DNA of 64,000 bases, from assembly GCF_000719705.1 (NCBI RefSeq), contig NZ_JOHO01000013.1, positions 1-64,000 of the forward strand. Direction: 5' to 3'. The notes beneath the pieces are model-generated. The model searched no databases and had not been told where the DNA came from. It worked only from the letters and a program-made list of their open reading frames with translations. The stretch is from Streptomyces sp. NRRL S-350. Its GTDB lineage: Bacteria > Actinomycetota > Actinomycetes > Streptomycetales > Streptomycetaceae. Positions 15,621 through 23,988 of the stretch are shown here, in pieces. The translations under genes and the position numbers were made by a program. Each line of letters opens with the position of its first letter. Position 1 is the stretch's first letter.

Positions 15621-16048
15621 CAGTCGATGTCCTCGCTCGGCTCGGGCAGTCCCCAGCGGGTCAGCATCTCGCTGACGATGCTTTGGAACTCGTCCTGGTG
15701 TCGCTCCCGCAGCACCTGGAGGGCTCGTTGCTGGAGGCGCTGCAGGGCGGGGAGGGCGGTCAGCACGGTGTCGGCGCCGAGCACCTTGTACCCGACGCGG
15801 CTGTGCGGCATGTACCAGCAGAAGCCGTTCTGCTTACGGTAGGGGTAGGGGAAGCCGAGGCCTTGGAGCTCGCTCTTTCGTACGGTCCTGGCGGACATGC
15901 GTCGCATGACGGGCCCGAGTGCGTGGGGGTTGACCCGCGGGGCGTCAGCGTCAGTGCGGGCGCCGTTGATCTGTACGGCGATCTCGTAGATGTCGAGCGG
16001 GCGGTCGGCGCGGGCGAGGACGGTGAGGATTTCTCGGCTCAGGTTCAT
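15620..16048 (-). CDS. Winged-helix-like protein, 142 aa
   Basis: The N-terminal 50 residues (REILTVLARADRPLDIYEIA, then a basic recognition-like helix MRRMSARTVRKSEL) look like a winged helix. The C-terminal helix (LRERHQDEFQSIVSEML) resembles the C-terminus of the product of 16794-17327 (LAKSHPEQFAGMTQQIY), so the two are probably related. It follows a loop hairpin inside the operon. Either could be an operon regulator; nothing proves it. Confidence 0.75.
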   Translation of the reverse strand: MNLSREILTVLARADRPLDIYEIAVQINGARTDADAPRVNPHALGPVMRRMSARTVRKSELQGLGFPYPYRKQNGFCWYMPHSRVGYKVLGADTVLTALPALQRLQQRALQVLRERHQDEFQSIVSEMLTRWGLPEPSEDID

Positions 16049-16074
16049 GGAGGTCTTCCTGGGTGGGGGCGGGG

Positions 16075-16109
16075 GCTGCGTCCGGCCGGTTCGGGTAGCC
16101 GGACGCAGC
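16075..16109 (-). repeat. ACCCGAACC-loop hairpin, copy 6
   Basis: In the transcript (minus strand) a 12-bp perfect stem plus one mismatched pair closes on ACCCGAACC (16088-16096). It lies between two genes of the long leftward operon. Confidence 0.8.
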
Positions 16110-16121
16110 TGGTGCGGTAGG

Positions 16122-16712
16122 TCAGCGGGGCAGGCGTCCCTCGAACTCGACAGTGAGGGCGGCGACCGACAGGCGGCGCCAGGCGACGGCCCCGGAGGGG
16201 GGCGAGAACACCTCGTCGTAGTGGGCGGGGCTGATGCTGTCGGCGGGGTAGTGCTCGATCACGCGGATCGCGGTGTCCGGGTGCCACAGCGTGCGTAGGG
16301 CGGCGGCAACCTCTCGTGCGGCGTTGGTGATGCTCATGCCGGTGCCGTGCTCGGTGACGAAGCAGGTGACGTGGCGGGGGCCCGTGCGGAACGCCCGTAT
16401 GGGCCTGGTCGCGGGGCCGGAGGGGGTGTCGTACACCACCTCCGTCTGTTCCAGCTGGAGGTACCTCGGCTCGCCGGCCGTCGGGTTCGGCTGCGCGGGG
16501 CATTGCTGGCTGTGGTCGAGGACGGCCCGCAGGAGCGGGTCGAGCTGTTCGTCGGGGGCGATGTACGCCGTCGGGCCGTTGCAAGCTTCGTGGATCAGCA
16601 GCAGGTCCGTTTCGTTGGCGGCGCGGCTGAAGACGTAGGTTCCGTGGGCGAGGAGCCGCAGAGCCTCGGCGAGTTGTTGGTCCGGGGTTGATCGGTTGTC
16701 GGCACTGGACAC
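16122..16712 (-). CDS. Unknown protein, 196 aa
   Basis: A soluble alpha/beta protein with a helical N-terminus (LAEALRLLAHGTYVF) followed by alternating strands. There are two Cys near the middle and no recognisable motif or membrane segment. GTG 16712 follows a GAAGG ribosome site. It is an inner gene of the 20.1-14.6 kb operon, 81 bases after the previous stop. Confidence 0.75.
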   Translation of the reverse strand: MSSADNRSTPDQQLAEALRLLAHGTYVFSRAANETDLLLIHEACNGPTAYIAPDEQLDPLLRAVLDHSQQCPAQPNPTAGEPRYLQLEQTEVVYDTPSGPATRPIRAFRTGPRHVTCFVTEHGTGMSITNAAREVAAALRTLWHPDTAIRVIEHYPADSISPAHYDEVFSPPSGAVAWRRLSVAALTVEFEGRLPR

Positions 16713-16793
16713 GGTGGGCCCTTCGAAGGCGGGTTGGGGGTGAGCTGGCTGGGGCGGTGATGTTGCCCTGGTCGGCGTGAGCCGCGGTGATGA

Positions 16794-17327
16794 TCAGATG
16801 CGGAGCGACGCGTCGATCCGGCCGGTGCGCAGTTGGTCGTAGATCTGTTGAGTCATGCCCGCGAACTGCTCCGGGTGGCTCTTGGCCAGGGCCTGCAGGG
16901 CGGCCTCCCGGGCCTGCTCCCAGAGCGCTTCGTCGTTGTGCTGCTCGTTGCGTTCCTGGATGGCCAGGGCTCGGCGTGCGGTCACGTAGTAGGTCGTGCC
17001 GACCTGTAGGTAGCCGCTGGTGTATCCGCTGTCGCGCCACTCGTGAGCGAGCTTCCCGACGATCAGGCCATCGCTGGCCATTCGGTCGAACAGGCGCTCC
17101 GCGGCCGGGTAGTCCATGGTCCTTCGGGCCCATGAAACGGTCGCGGTCGTGTCATCGGGAAGGCCGAACAGCTGGGCGCAGGCCAGGAGCGCCTGGGGCT
17201 TGGTGATAAGCACGGTGCGGGCGCTGTCCAGGACCAGGAGGATCTGTTCCTTCGTCGGGGTCGGCTTCTCAGCGGCCACTGTCGTGAGGGGCTGACCGAC
17301 GACGGGGTAAGAACGGGCTCGGGTCAC
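16794..17327 (-). CDS. Winged-helix-like protein, 177 aa
   Basis: The segment at about residues 25-85 (TKEQILLVLDSARTVLITKPQ, then a basic helical region) and the Tyr-Tyr-Val-Thr-Ala-Arg-Arg turn near 110 suggest a winged helix. The C-terminal helix is similar to that of the 142-aa protein at 15620. The start GTG 17327 overlaps the preceding stop (GTGA). No characterised family is recognised. Confidence 0.75.
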   Translation of the reverse strand: MTRARSYPVVGQPLTTVAAEKPTPTKEQILLVLDSARTVLITKPQALLACAQLFGLPDDTTATVSWARRTMDYPAAERLFDRMASDGLIVGKLAHEWRDSGYTSGYLQVGTTYYVTARRALAIQERNEQHNDEALWEQAREAALQALAKSHPEQFAGMTQQIYDQLRTGRIDASLRI

Positions 17328-18067
17328 TGCTGCTCGCTGGCGGGACGCTCGTCGGCGATGAGCACACGTCGGACCTCTGCGAGGCGCTCCTGCAAGGTGG
17401 TGCTCGCCCGCCGCTCAGTTGCGGTGGATTCCGATCCCTTGCCGCAGAGCATCGCGAAGGTCTCGGCGTACTTCTCGAGGAACTTCAGCTCGTACCGGGA
17501 GATCGAGATGGTGAGGGTGTAGCCCGTGCCGTGGGTACGGCGGCGGCCGCCGCCGTAGACCGTCTTGAAGTCGATGGCGTCCTGGCCCGCCTCGGCGGTG
17601 TCCTGGTAGGAACCGGTGCCTTCGAACCAGTCGCAGAACGGGCCGGGCAGAACGATGGTGGTCTTGGGGTCGTCGCTCATGCAGGTCTTGGTCTCTTTCA
17701 GGTGGAGGAACGGGTCGTTGGTGAAGCCGTGCACGGGGTCTTCGTAGACGGTGTGCAGCGCTTTGACGGCCAGCACTTCTCGGCACACGCAGCAGTCGCA
17801 GGCCGGCCAGGCCCGGCACACCGGGCAGGCGTGGGAGTCGCACAGCGCGTCGGTGGTGAGTCCGTCCCAACGGGTCTGGACGTAGTGGAGCCGGTCGTAG
17901 AGCGCTCCGTGGCACATCGGGTGTCCCGGGCAGCGGCCTTGTCCGCCGTGGGCGTTGGCGGCGGCCCGGTTGGTCCAAGTCGCTCGGCACTCAGAGCAGC
18001 GAAGATGCCCACCCGCGACGGTCACCAGCTCGTGAGAGGTCACGGCGCTGGCTGCGGGCTCGGTCAT
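17324..18067 (-). CDS. Multi-zinc-finger protein, 247 aa
   Basis: The N-terminal half holds several Cys/His groups: CSEC (about 23-26) with His40 and CPGHPMCH, then CDSHACPVC and CDCCVC near 75-95. These could bind two or three zinc ions. The C-terminal half is an unknown alpha/beta domain with a Gly-Gly-Gly-Arg-Arg-Arg turn. Both ends overlap neighbours by four bases. It follows the HNH gene directly, so a shared nucleic-acid role is plausible but unproven. Confidence 0.8.
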   Translation of the reverse strand: MTEPAASAVTSHELVTVAGGHLRCSECRATWTNRAAANAHGGQGRCPGHPMCHGALYDRLHYVQTRWDGLTTDALCDSHACPVCRAWPACDCCVCREVLAVKALHTVYEDPVHGFTNDPFLHLKETKTCMSDDPKTTIVLPGPFCDWFEGTGSYQDTAEAGQDAIDFKTVYGGGRRRTHGTGYTLTISISRYELKFLEKYAETFAMLCGKGSESTATERRASTTLQERLAEVRRVLIADERPASEQQ

Positions 18068-18792
18068 GTCGCTGACGTGATGCGGCGCCCGGCGGTGCCG
18101 AACACAGCCCTCAAGGCGGCTTGGTGGCTGCGCCGGGCCTGGCTGTCATCGAGATGCTCTCCGCGGATGCAGCCGGGCTGTTCGCAGGCCCGGATCACCG
18201 GCCCGACCGGTTCACGCTTCCAGTGCGCCCTGAACGCGATCCGGTTGGCCGTGTAGCTGACGCCGTTGAAGGTGAGCAGCTGCTGGCCTTGGGAGGTGAC
18301 CGTTCCGGTCCACAGGACATGGCCGTCCTTGGTCGGCTCGGTGAGAGCAGCGAGCTTCTCCTCGGCGCTGGTGTACTGGATGCGCGGTGTGTGCACGGGC
18401 CGATGGTCGGCCGTGTCGAGCTGATGCGTCGGCTCCACGCAGTTCGGCATCCCGCAGCCGGGCTTCGCGTAGCCCTCCGGGTCCTTGCCGTGCGCGATGC
18501 GGTAGGCAACCCTGGTGGCGCTGTAGGCCTTGCCGGAGTGACGCATGACTGGCTTGCTGCCGGCCGCGGTCCTCTCGCCCGTCCACTCCAGGTGGCCTCC
18601 GGAGACCTTGCGGGTCCGCTGGCGCCACTTCTGTTCGACGGTCAGCGGCTGCCGCGGGACGTCGGGCAGTCCGAGTTCGCGGCGGATACGGCCGACGGTC
18701 TGCCGTTCCATGCCCTGCTGCTTGCCGATGGCCGTGTTGGTGAGGCCCGCAGCAATCAGCTCGCGGACAGCTTCAGTCTTCGGGTGAGACAT
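18064..18792 (-). CDS. Tandem HNH-type protein with N-terminal HTH, 242 aa
   Basis: Residues about 8-40 (VRELIAAGLTNTAIGKQQGM and the following basic helix) form a resolvase-type helix-turn-helix. Two copies of one domain follow (about 66-128 and 156-215), each with a Trp-Thr-Gly strand, a Tyr-(Ser/Thr)-Ala-x-Arg helix and a CGMPNCVEPTHQL or CEQPGCIRGEHLDD motif. These are the Cys4/His pattern of phage-type HNH nucleases. HNH proteins cut DNA with a metal ion; the final His-Leu is kept in both copies. A tandem duplication with one DNA-reading head is unusual. It is embedded in the leftward operon by overlaps at both ends. Confidence 0.82.
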   Translation of the reverse strand: MSHPKTEAVRELIAAGLTNTAIGKQQGMERQTVGRIRRELGLPDVPRQPLTVEQKWRQRTRKVSGGHLEWTGERTAAGSKPVMRHSGKAYSATRVAYRIAHGKDPEGYAKPGCGMPNCVEPTHQLDTADHRPVHTPRIQYTSAEEKLAALTEPTKDGHVLWTGTVTSQGQQLLTFNGVSYTANRIAFRAHWKREPVGPVIRACEQPGCIRGEHLDDSQARRSHQAALRAVFGTAGRRITSAT

Positions 18793-19294
18793 CGGGGCTG
18801 TTCCCGTCCGGCGTTGTGGCGTCCTCTGCGGGGACCTCCCACGGCTTGATCATGTGAGGCCAGTCGCCGGTCTGGGCCATGAACTCGGCAGCGCCCAGGT
18901 GCTGGGCGTGGCCATCGGCCAAGTCGAAGGCGTTGCCGTAGCCGAGCCCGGCGGAGCGCAGGCCGTCTCCGTGTGCCCAGCGGCGGACGATCTCCTCGCG
19001 TTTCTCGGCGACGGCTTCCACCAGGCCGAGGTCCTCGTCCAGGTCTTCGCAGGATGCGAGGTCGGTTGCCCGGTCGGAGACTGCGTTCCACTCGCGGTTT
19101 GTGGCGATCCGGACGGCTGCGGTGCGCAGCAGGTTGAACGACAGCGGGCGGGAGTTGTCGCTGTGGCTGACAGCGGTGATCAGGGACTCGGCGGCCGTCT
19201 TGGCGGCCTCCTCGGCGGCGAGCAGGCTGGTCGCCCGTTGACGGCGGAGGTGCTGGGCCGCGTGTTTCTCGGCCGCGTTGGCGTGACGTGTCAT
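18773..19294 (-). CDS. Unknown helical protein, 173 aa
   Basis: The protein is soluble, Ala-rich and mostly helical; residues 1-40 form a long charged helix. The C-terminal part contains a Gly-Tyr-Gly-Asn-Ala-Phe-Asp turn and ends in an acidic tail. Its 3' end overlaps the HNH gene by 20 bases, so the HNH start ATG 18792 lies inside it. It follows loop-hairpin copy 7. Family unknown. Confidence 0.75.
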   Translation of the reverse strand: MTRHANAAEKHAAQHLRRQRATSLLAAEEAAKTAAESLITAVSHSDNSRPLSFNLLRTAAVRIATNREWNAVSDRATDLASCEDLDEDLGLVEAVAEKREEIVRRWAHGDGLRSAGLGYGNAFDLADGHAQHLGAAEFMAQTGDWPHMIKPWEVPAEDATTPDGNSPDVSPED

Positions 19295-19376
19295 CAGAGC
19301 GTTCTCGGTTCTCAGACTGGATGTGAGGGGTGCCGCGGTTGGTCGGCGTGGCTGCTTGAGGAGGGTGACGCTGGGG

Positions 19377-19411
19377 GCTGCGCCCGGCCGGTTCGGGTAG
19401 CCGGGCGCAGC
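19377..19411 (-). repeat. ACCCGAACC-loop hairpin, copy 7
   Basis: In the transcript a perfect 12-bp stem plus one mismatched pair surrounds ACCCGAACC (19390-19398). It separates the first and second genes of the long leftward operon. Confidence 0.82.
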
Positions 19412-19417
19412 GCTGGT

Positions 19418-20074
19418 TCAGCGGACGCGGGCGCCGCCGTGGTCCCTCGCCCGGTCGAGGTAGTCGATCCACCGGGCCCATGCCTGGCGGCTCAGGCGGC
19501 AGGCGTCGAGGACCCGGGTGATGTCCGACTCGGGTTGGGCACGGTAGGCGGCGAGACCGGCGGTGATCTCGCCGGGGGTCACGAGCCAGTAGTCGTCGCT
19601 GCTGTCGTCGAGCTTGTGGCGGGCGATGCCCTGGGGCTGTCCGTCGCCGTGCCAGCTGCGCACTTGGTCCCGGGCCTGCGTGAAGGCGACCGCTTCGGGC
19701 AGCGGGGTGCGGGTGGGGAACTGGTCGGGGTTCATGGCGATGGCGATCTCGCCGTCGGTGAGCCCTTCGGGCTCCTCGGGCCAGTCCGGGTGGGGGCCGT
19801 AGTCGTGGCACAGCCCGAGGAGCTGGCTGGCGATGGCGTGGAGGCCCATCTCCCCGCGCTCGAAGCAGAAGATCGGGGTGGGGAAGTTCTCCATGATGGC
19901 CGCGGTGCGGCTGACTTCCGCCTGGGCGGCCTTGTAGGCGGCGTGGTCGGGCGGCACGTCGAGGGCGTGCAGGGCACGGCGCGCCTTGATGGCCGCGTTG
20001 CGTGCAGCCTCGAGTTCGGCTTCTTCCTCTTCGGTGGGAGGGGGTGCGTGTTCGAACAGCAAGTGGTGTCGCAT
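19418..20074 (-). CDS. Operator-linked protein, 218 aa, paralogue of the gene at 2771-3415
   Basis: This is the first gene of the 5.4-kb leftward operon, directly after promoter E. It shares with the 214-aa product of 2771-3415 the C-terminal WH...HKL, WLVTPGEI and ARWIDYLDRARDHGG elements and a helical N-terminal half. Its N-terminus is acidic (Glu-Glu-Glu-Glu-Ala-Glu). A clear ribosome site (AAGGGA, minus strand) precedes ATG 20074. That both paralogues lead operator-controlled units suggests a common role in the regulated system. No enzymatic motif is visible. Confidence 0.82.
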   Translation of the reverse strand: MRHHLLFEHAPPPTEEEEAELEAARNAAIKARRALHALDVPPDHAAYKAAQAEVSRTAAIMENFPTPIFCFERGEMGLHAIASQLLGLCHDYGPHPDWPEEPEGLTDGEIAIAMNPDQFPTRTPLPEAVAFTQARDQVRSWHGDGQPQGIARHKLDDSSDDYWLVTPGEITAGLAAYRAQPESDITRVLDACRLSRQAWARWIDYLDRARDHGGARVR

Positions 20075-20123
20075 GGGGTGTCCCTTCGGTTTTCGGGCTG
20101 CACGGTGTCGGGCCCGTGCACTA

Positions 20124-20152
20124 AAATTAGTGTCTAGGCACTTAATTGTCAA
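20124..20152 (-). promoter_or_regulatory. Promoter E with palindromic operator
   Basis: On the minus strand TTGACA (20152-20147) and TAATTT (20129-20124) are 17 bp apart; the spacer holds TAAGTGCCTAGACACTAA (20144-20127). It drives the operon from 20074 to 14624. Confidence 0.85.
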
Positions 20153-20174
20153 GAAAAGAAATGGACAAACGATC

Positions 20175-20336
20175 ATGGATCGCGCTCGCCACACCAGCTA
20201 CGCCCTGCCCGTCCTCCTCGCGCTCGCGGCCGTGACGCTGCTGCTCGCGCACCCCACCAGCGCCACCCTGGACTCACCCCAGGACCACCCCACTGCGACC
20301 GTTGTCCCCGGAAAGCCGCCCGACCCGAAGCGGTGA
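20175..20336 (+). CDS. Possible small secreted or membrane peptide, 53 aa
   Basis: The frame encodes a basic N-terminus, one hydrophobic segment (about residues 9-27) and a Pro/Asp-rich tail, the form of a signal peptide or single-pass peptide. It diverges from promoter E, 23 bases from its -35 box. No clear ribosome site exists before ATG 20175, so this is tentative. Confidence 0.4.
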   Translation: MDRARHTSYALPVLLALAAVTLLLAHPTSATLDSPQDHPTATVVPGKPPDPKR

Positions 20337-20485
20337 CCCGGCTCTCGGCTCGGCTTCGATCCGAGGAGCGATGGAGACCCGTGCACCCTGGACAGGGCGG
20401 GGCGCCTGACGTTGGTCCCGGACTGCCACACGCCCCGCGCGATAACGGGGAGACAGCCGCCTCGTCCGTCGCGGATCCTAGGAAG

Positions 20486-22006
20486 ATGCACACGAGTGAG
20501 CAGGCAGTTCGGGACCGAGACTTCGTGCGGCGCGTCCGCCGGTACAGCCCCAGCAGCCTGCTACCGCTGATCGCTTCCACGTCGGCCCAGTACAGCGACA
20601 AGCAGTGGTGGAAGCCCGTCCGCCGACTCTTCCCGAGTTACCGGCCCTACCGCCCGTGGGCCCTCGCCGAGGTCGCCCGGGTGTCCCTCGCCTGCGGAAG
20701 CGAGTTCAACCGCAAGGAAGCAACAGCGAAGGACCTGGAAGCTCTCCTCAACCTGCACACCGGCCTGTCCGATCCGTACGTGCACAACGACGCCCGGACC
20801 GATCCGGACGCGCTCTGGAGCTTCATGCTGCGGATCACCAGCGAGCAGTTCCTGTACCAGCAGCCGGTCTACCCCAACCTGGCGCGCACCGCGGCGGTCC
20901 TCACCTTCACCGAGCCGAACAAGCCCCTGGAGCGGCTGGTCGACGGCTGGGAACAGGAGCTCCTCGGCTGCTCCCTCAGCGAGTACGTCGGGATCACCTT
21001 GCTGCTCCACACCGCGACGCAGCTCAACGCCGGCCGCGTCGACCTGGACTCGTTCGCCCTGCCCGAGCACCGGTTCATCACCGACGTGCTCCCCGCCGAG
21101 CTGATCACGAAGGTCGCTGAGCAGCACTTCGTCACGGACCAAGAGCGCTTTCAGCGCGCCAACGAACGCCGGGTCACCAACCACCCCGACATGAGGCGGT
21201 ACGAGTACAACCCGCTGCGGAGCACCCCGCTGGTCGACGGCTACGGGCCCGGCCTGATCGCGCCGTGCTCCCACCTCGTGGCTCCGAAGGCGAGCCTCCT
21301 CAGCCTCTACTACGAGGGCGGCGAGCGGTTCGGCAACGCGTTCGCCCGTGACCTGGGCACCCTCTTCGAGCAGTACGTCGGGCGCCAGCTGCGACTCATC
21401 ACGAACGCCGACGTACACCCCGAGCTCACCTACGGGCCGAAGAAGAACCCGCTGAAGAGCGTCGACTGGATCGTAGTCTTCGACGACCTGGTGCTCCTGG
21501 TCGAGGTCAAGTCGACCCGGCCGGACCAGGAAGTGCGGCTGGGCACCGACAAGAAGATCGACCGGCTCCTGCAGAACCTCAAGAAGGGCTATGAGCAGAT
21601 CGACAGGACGGCGGACGCCATCCGGTCCCGGGCGACCGGCCTCGAGAGCATCCCCGCCGACCGGCCTGTCCATGGCCTGATCGTCACGATGGAGTCCTTC
21701 GACACAGCCAACGCACCGTTCCAGCGCCAGTACCAGCCGCAGACCGACACCTTCGTCACCGTGACGAGTGCGGCCGAACTGGAGGACCTGGTCGTTCTCA
21801 CCGACGGCACGCTCAACGAGTTGCTCCTCACCCGCGCCGCAGACCCGGAGCGCTCGACCTACTCGCTGCGCGAGGCGCTCACGGGCCGCACGGTGGGGCA
21901 CAACCCGGTGCTGGAGGAGGCATGGGCGAGCTACCCGTGGTCCAGAATCGCCACCGGCGGCCCGGGCACACCGGAAGGTGACGACGGCGCCGCAGGCCTC
22001 GGGTAG
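20486..22006 (+). CDS. PD-(D/E)XK nuclease-like protein, 506 aa
   Basis: The C-terminal third contains the restriction-endonuclease-fold signature: a conserved Glu in LGTLFEQYVG (about 291-299), Asp327 in KSVDWIVVFDD and Glu340-Val-Lys342 in LVLLVEVKS. The first 300 residues are helical with several Trp and Tyr and are unassigned. Such proteins cleave or process DNA; this one has no methyltransferase partner nearby and could be a stand-alone defence or maintenance nuclease. ATG 20486 follows AGGA (20480-20483). It is the only large rightward gene between two leftward operons. Confidence 0.8.
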   Translation: MHTSEQAVRDRDFVRRVRRYSPSSLLPLIASTSAQYSDKQWWKPVRRLFPSYRPYRPWALAEVARVSLACGSEFNRKEATAKDLEALLNLHTGLSDPYVHNDARTDPDALWSFMLRITSEQFLYQQPVYPNLARTAAVLTFTEPNKPLERLVDGWEQELLGCSLSEYVGITLLLHTATQLNAGRVDLDSFALPEHRFITDVLPAELITKVAEQHFVTDQERFQRANERRVTNHPDMRRYEYNPLRSTPLVDGYGPGLIAPCSHLVAPKASLLSLYYEGGERFGNAFARDLGTLFEQYVGRQLRLITNADVHPELTYGPKKNPLKSVDWIVVFDDLVLLVEVKSTRPDQEVRLGTDKKIDRLLQNLKKGYEQIDRTADAIRSRATGLESIPADRPVHGLIVTMESFDTANAPFQRQYQPQTDTFVTVTSAAELEDLVVLTDGTLNELLLTRAADPERSTYSLREALTGRTVGHNPVLEEAWASYPWSRIATGGPGTPEGDDGAAGLG

Positions 22007-22022
22007 CCCGCCATGCTGAACG

Positions 22023-22727
22023 TCAGGACTGGCGGTCGCAGTCCAGGACCACGAGGTTGTAACGGTCCACGGTCATCCACTCATGGATCTCATGGTCGTC
22101 CCCGCAGCTGGCACACGGAGAGACACCCCACCAAGGCGTTCGCCCGGCGAGGCGCCGGATCGTCTCCGCGTCGAGCCTGCGCCGTCGGCGGCGGGCCACC
22201 CAGCTGGCGGCCTCCTCCAGCGTCCCCCAGGTGGACTCCCAGAGGAAGGTGACCGGCTCGGTCTCGGCGAAGAGCAACTGCGGTGGCGGCGGGTCGGCGG
22301 GCCGGGTCCGGCCTTCCCACCGCCCGGTCTCCGCGTCGTACGTCACCTCGCCGATCACCTCAGCCCGCTCCGGCCGTCGCACGCCCGGTCGGGTCACCAG
22401 GTAGGAGCGCGACTGTCCCTCCACGTCGCCGTCGCTCTCCGGACCGGGCCACAACCGGACCCCCGCCATGTCGCGGTGGCCGCGGTTGAAGCCCGACTGC
22501 CGGGCGGTGGTGGCCTGCTGTTCCCAGCTGGCAGTGGCATAGACGTGCTGCGCCGTGCAGACCGGACAGCACAGCCGGATCGCCAGGCTGCTGTTCTGCT
22601 TGTCGGGACGCAGCTGCACCTCCCACTGCCCGGAGCAGCGCTCACCAAGGGCGGTGGTGATATGGCTCGGCTCGACCCAGCCGAGCCAGGTCTCCTGAAG
22701 GGTCAGCAGCGGGGTGTTGCCGCTCAT
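22023..22727 (-). CDS. Unknown protein with Cys pairs, 234 aa
   Basis: This is the last gene of the promoter-F unit. It has a Cys-Cys-Pro-Val-Cys group (about residues 53-57) and a Cys-Ala-Ser-Cys-Gly-Asp-Asp-His group near the C-terminus, which could together bind zinc. A very basic Arg6 run (about 178-184) precedes the second group. Its start ATG 22727 overlaps the previous stop (ATGA). Family unknown. Confidence 0.75.
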   Translation of the reverse strand: MSGNTPLLTLQETWLGWVEPSHITTALGERCSGQWEVQLRPDKQNSSLAIRLCCPVCTAQHVYATASWEQQATTARQSGFNRGHRDMAGVRLWPGPESDGDVEGQSRSYLVTRPGVRRPERAEVIGEVTYDAETGRWEGRTRPADPPPPQLLFAETEPVTFLWESTWGTLEEAASWVARRRRRRLDAETIRRLAGRTPWWGVSPCASCGDDHEIHEWMTVDRYNLVVLDCDRQS

Positions 22728-23242
22728 GCGCGGGCCTCCACGGTGATGACGCCCTCAGCGTCGGCGGCCGCGCAGTCCTCTTCGTTGCCGCACTGGTGGT
22801 TGTCCATGGCCAGGCGGTTGATGAACTGCTGCACCGGAAGGGGAGTGTCGTCGGGGTGGGTGATCGCCTGCCGGTACCAGGCGTGGTCCGGGTTGTCGTC
22901 CTCGCTGCCCGGGTCGAGGATGTGCCACGCCGCTGGTCCCGCAAGGTTGTCGGGTTCGGCCTTGGTGCCCTGGACGAACACGTGGACTTCGGTGCCAGCG
23001 TGATCGTGGTCCACGACGACGTCCACCCGGGGCCAGTACGGGATTGGGCGGGACGTGCCGGAGGCCATGTCGATCTCGACCGCGGTATGGGCCTGGACGT
23101 CGTAGACCTCGAAGCAGTCCACGGGCTGCGGCTCAGGGCTGCGCATGGTCTCGATCGCTTCCCTGACGGCGGCTTCGGGGTCGGCGCCGGAGACCTCGAT
23201 CGACCAGGTCACGGTGTAGGCGCGGCTGGGTTCGGTGGTCAC
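22724..23242 (-). CDS. Unknown acidic protein, 172 aa; paralogue of the upstream gene
   Basis: The C-terminal 100 residues align with the C-terminal half of the preceding 212-aa protein: RVDVVVDHDHAG, then HVFVQG, a DHAWYRQAI block and a final acidic CGNEEDC. The N-terminal strand pattern (YTVTWSIEVSG) is separate. Both ends overlap neighbours by four bases. Tandem duplication is evident; no known domain can be named. Confidence 0.76.
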   Translation of the reverse strand: MTTEPSRAYTVTWSIEVSGADPEAAVREAIETMRSPEPQPVDCFEVYDVQAHTAVEIDMASGTSRPIPYWPRVDVVVDHDHAGTEVHVFVQGTKAEPDNLAGPAAWHILDPGSEDDNPDHAWYRQAITHPDDTPLPVQQFINRLAMDNHQCGNEEDCAAADAEGVITVEARA

Positions 23243-23877
23243 TGCTCTTCGCTCGCTTCCTCGGTGATGTCGTGCTCCTCGCCGTCCTTGTCATCGGTGG
23301 GGCAGTTGCCGTCGCAGCCGGTGGCTTCCCGGTGATAGCCGAGGGCGATCTCCTCGATGGCTTCCCGCACGGTCATCGGGGTGCCGGCCTCGTGGTCGAT
23401 CCGGGATTGGTAGAGGTCGTGATCGGTGGCGTCGTCGGAGTCGAGGTGGTGCTCAACGATGTGCGTGCCGTGCTCCTCAGCGTCCGAGCCGTCGAAGTAG
23501 ACGTGAACGCTGATGGAGCCGTCCTGGTCGTCGACGATGACGTCCACCCGCTGCGGACGGCCGTGCTCCTTCGCTTCGGCGAGGTCCTTCTCCAGCCGGG
23601 CGATCTGGCGCAGCAGGGCCCGGCGCTCGACCTGCCAGTCGGTGTCGTCGGCCTCCGGGTGCGGCTGCACGTCGGTCGGCAGTGCGGCCAGCAGCTCCGG
23701 CGGCAGGGCGCGCAGCGCCATGTTGAGGTCCCCGAGTGCGCCGCAGTTCGGGTGGCGCAGTGAGGCCTCGCGTGCGCCGGCCGCGAGGCCGTGCAGGTGC
23801 TGGTTGTACTGGCGGATCAGCTGGCGGTGCTTCTCGTCGGGCTGGTCCTGGAGGACGGGGGTATTGGCGCTGGTCAT
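23239..23877 (-). CDS. Unknown protein with coiled coil, 212 aa
   Basis: A helical region with a coiled-coil-like heptad pattern (about residues 78-105) precedes a domain shared with the next gene: RVDVIVDDQDG, VHVYFDGSD, DHDLYQSRID and CDGNCPTDD. The tail is strongly acidic. It follows loop-hairpin copy 8 by 111 bases and is the third gene of the promoter-F unit. Function unknown. Confidence 0.76.
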   Translation of the reverse strand: MTSANTPVLQDQPDEKHRQLIRQYNQHLHGLAAGAREASLRHPNCGALGDLNMALRALPPELLAALPTDVQPHPEADDTDWQVERRALLRQIARLEKDLAEAKEHGRPQRVDVIVDDQDGSISVHVYFDGSDAEEHGTHIVEHHLDSDDATDHDLYQSRIDHEAGTPMTVREAIEEIALGYHREATGCDGNCPTDDKDGEEHDITEEASEEQ

Positions 23878-23988
23878 CGGCGTCCTTGGTCGAGCGGTCG
23901 AGGGACCGGTGGGCGGCGCGGCTTCCTGGGGGATGGCGGCCGACGCACCGTGGAAGGCGGGGTGGCGTGGCGGAGGTGTCCGGACAGT

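Noticed and set aside
20471..20490. A CCTAGG near the start of the nuclease gene
   Set aside because: It has no symmetric arms and no promoter boxes at 17-bp spacing; it overlaps the ribosome site by chance.
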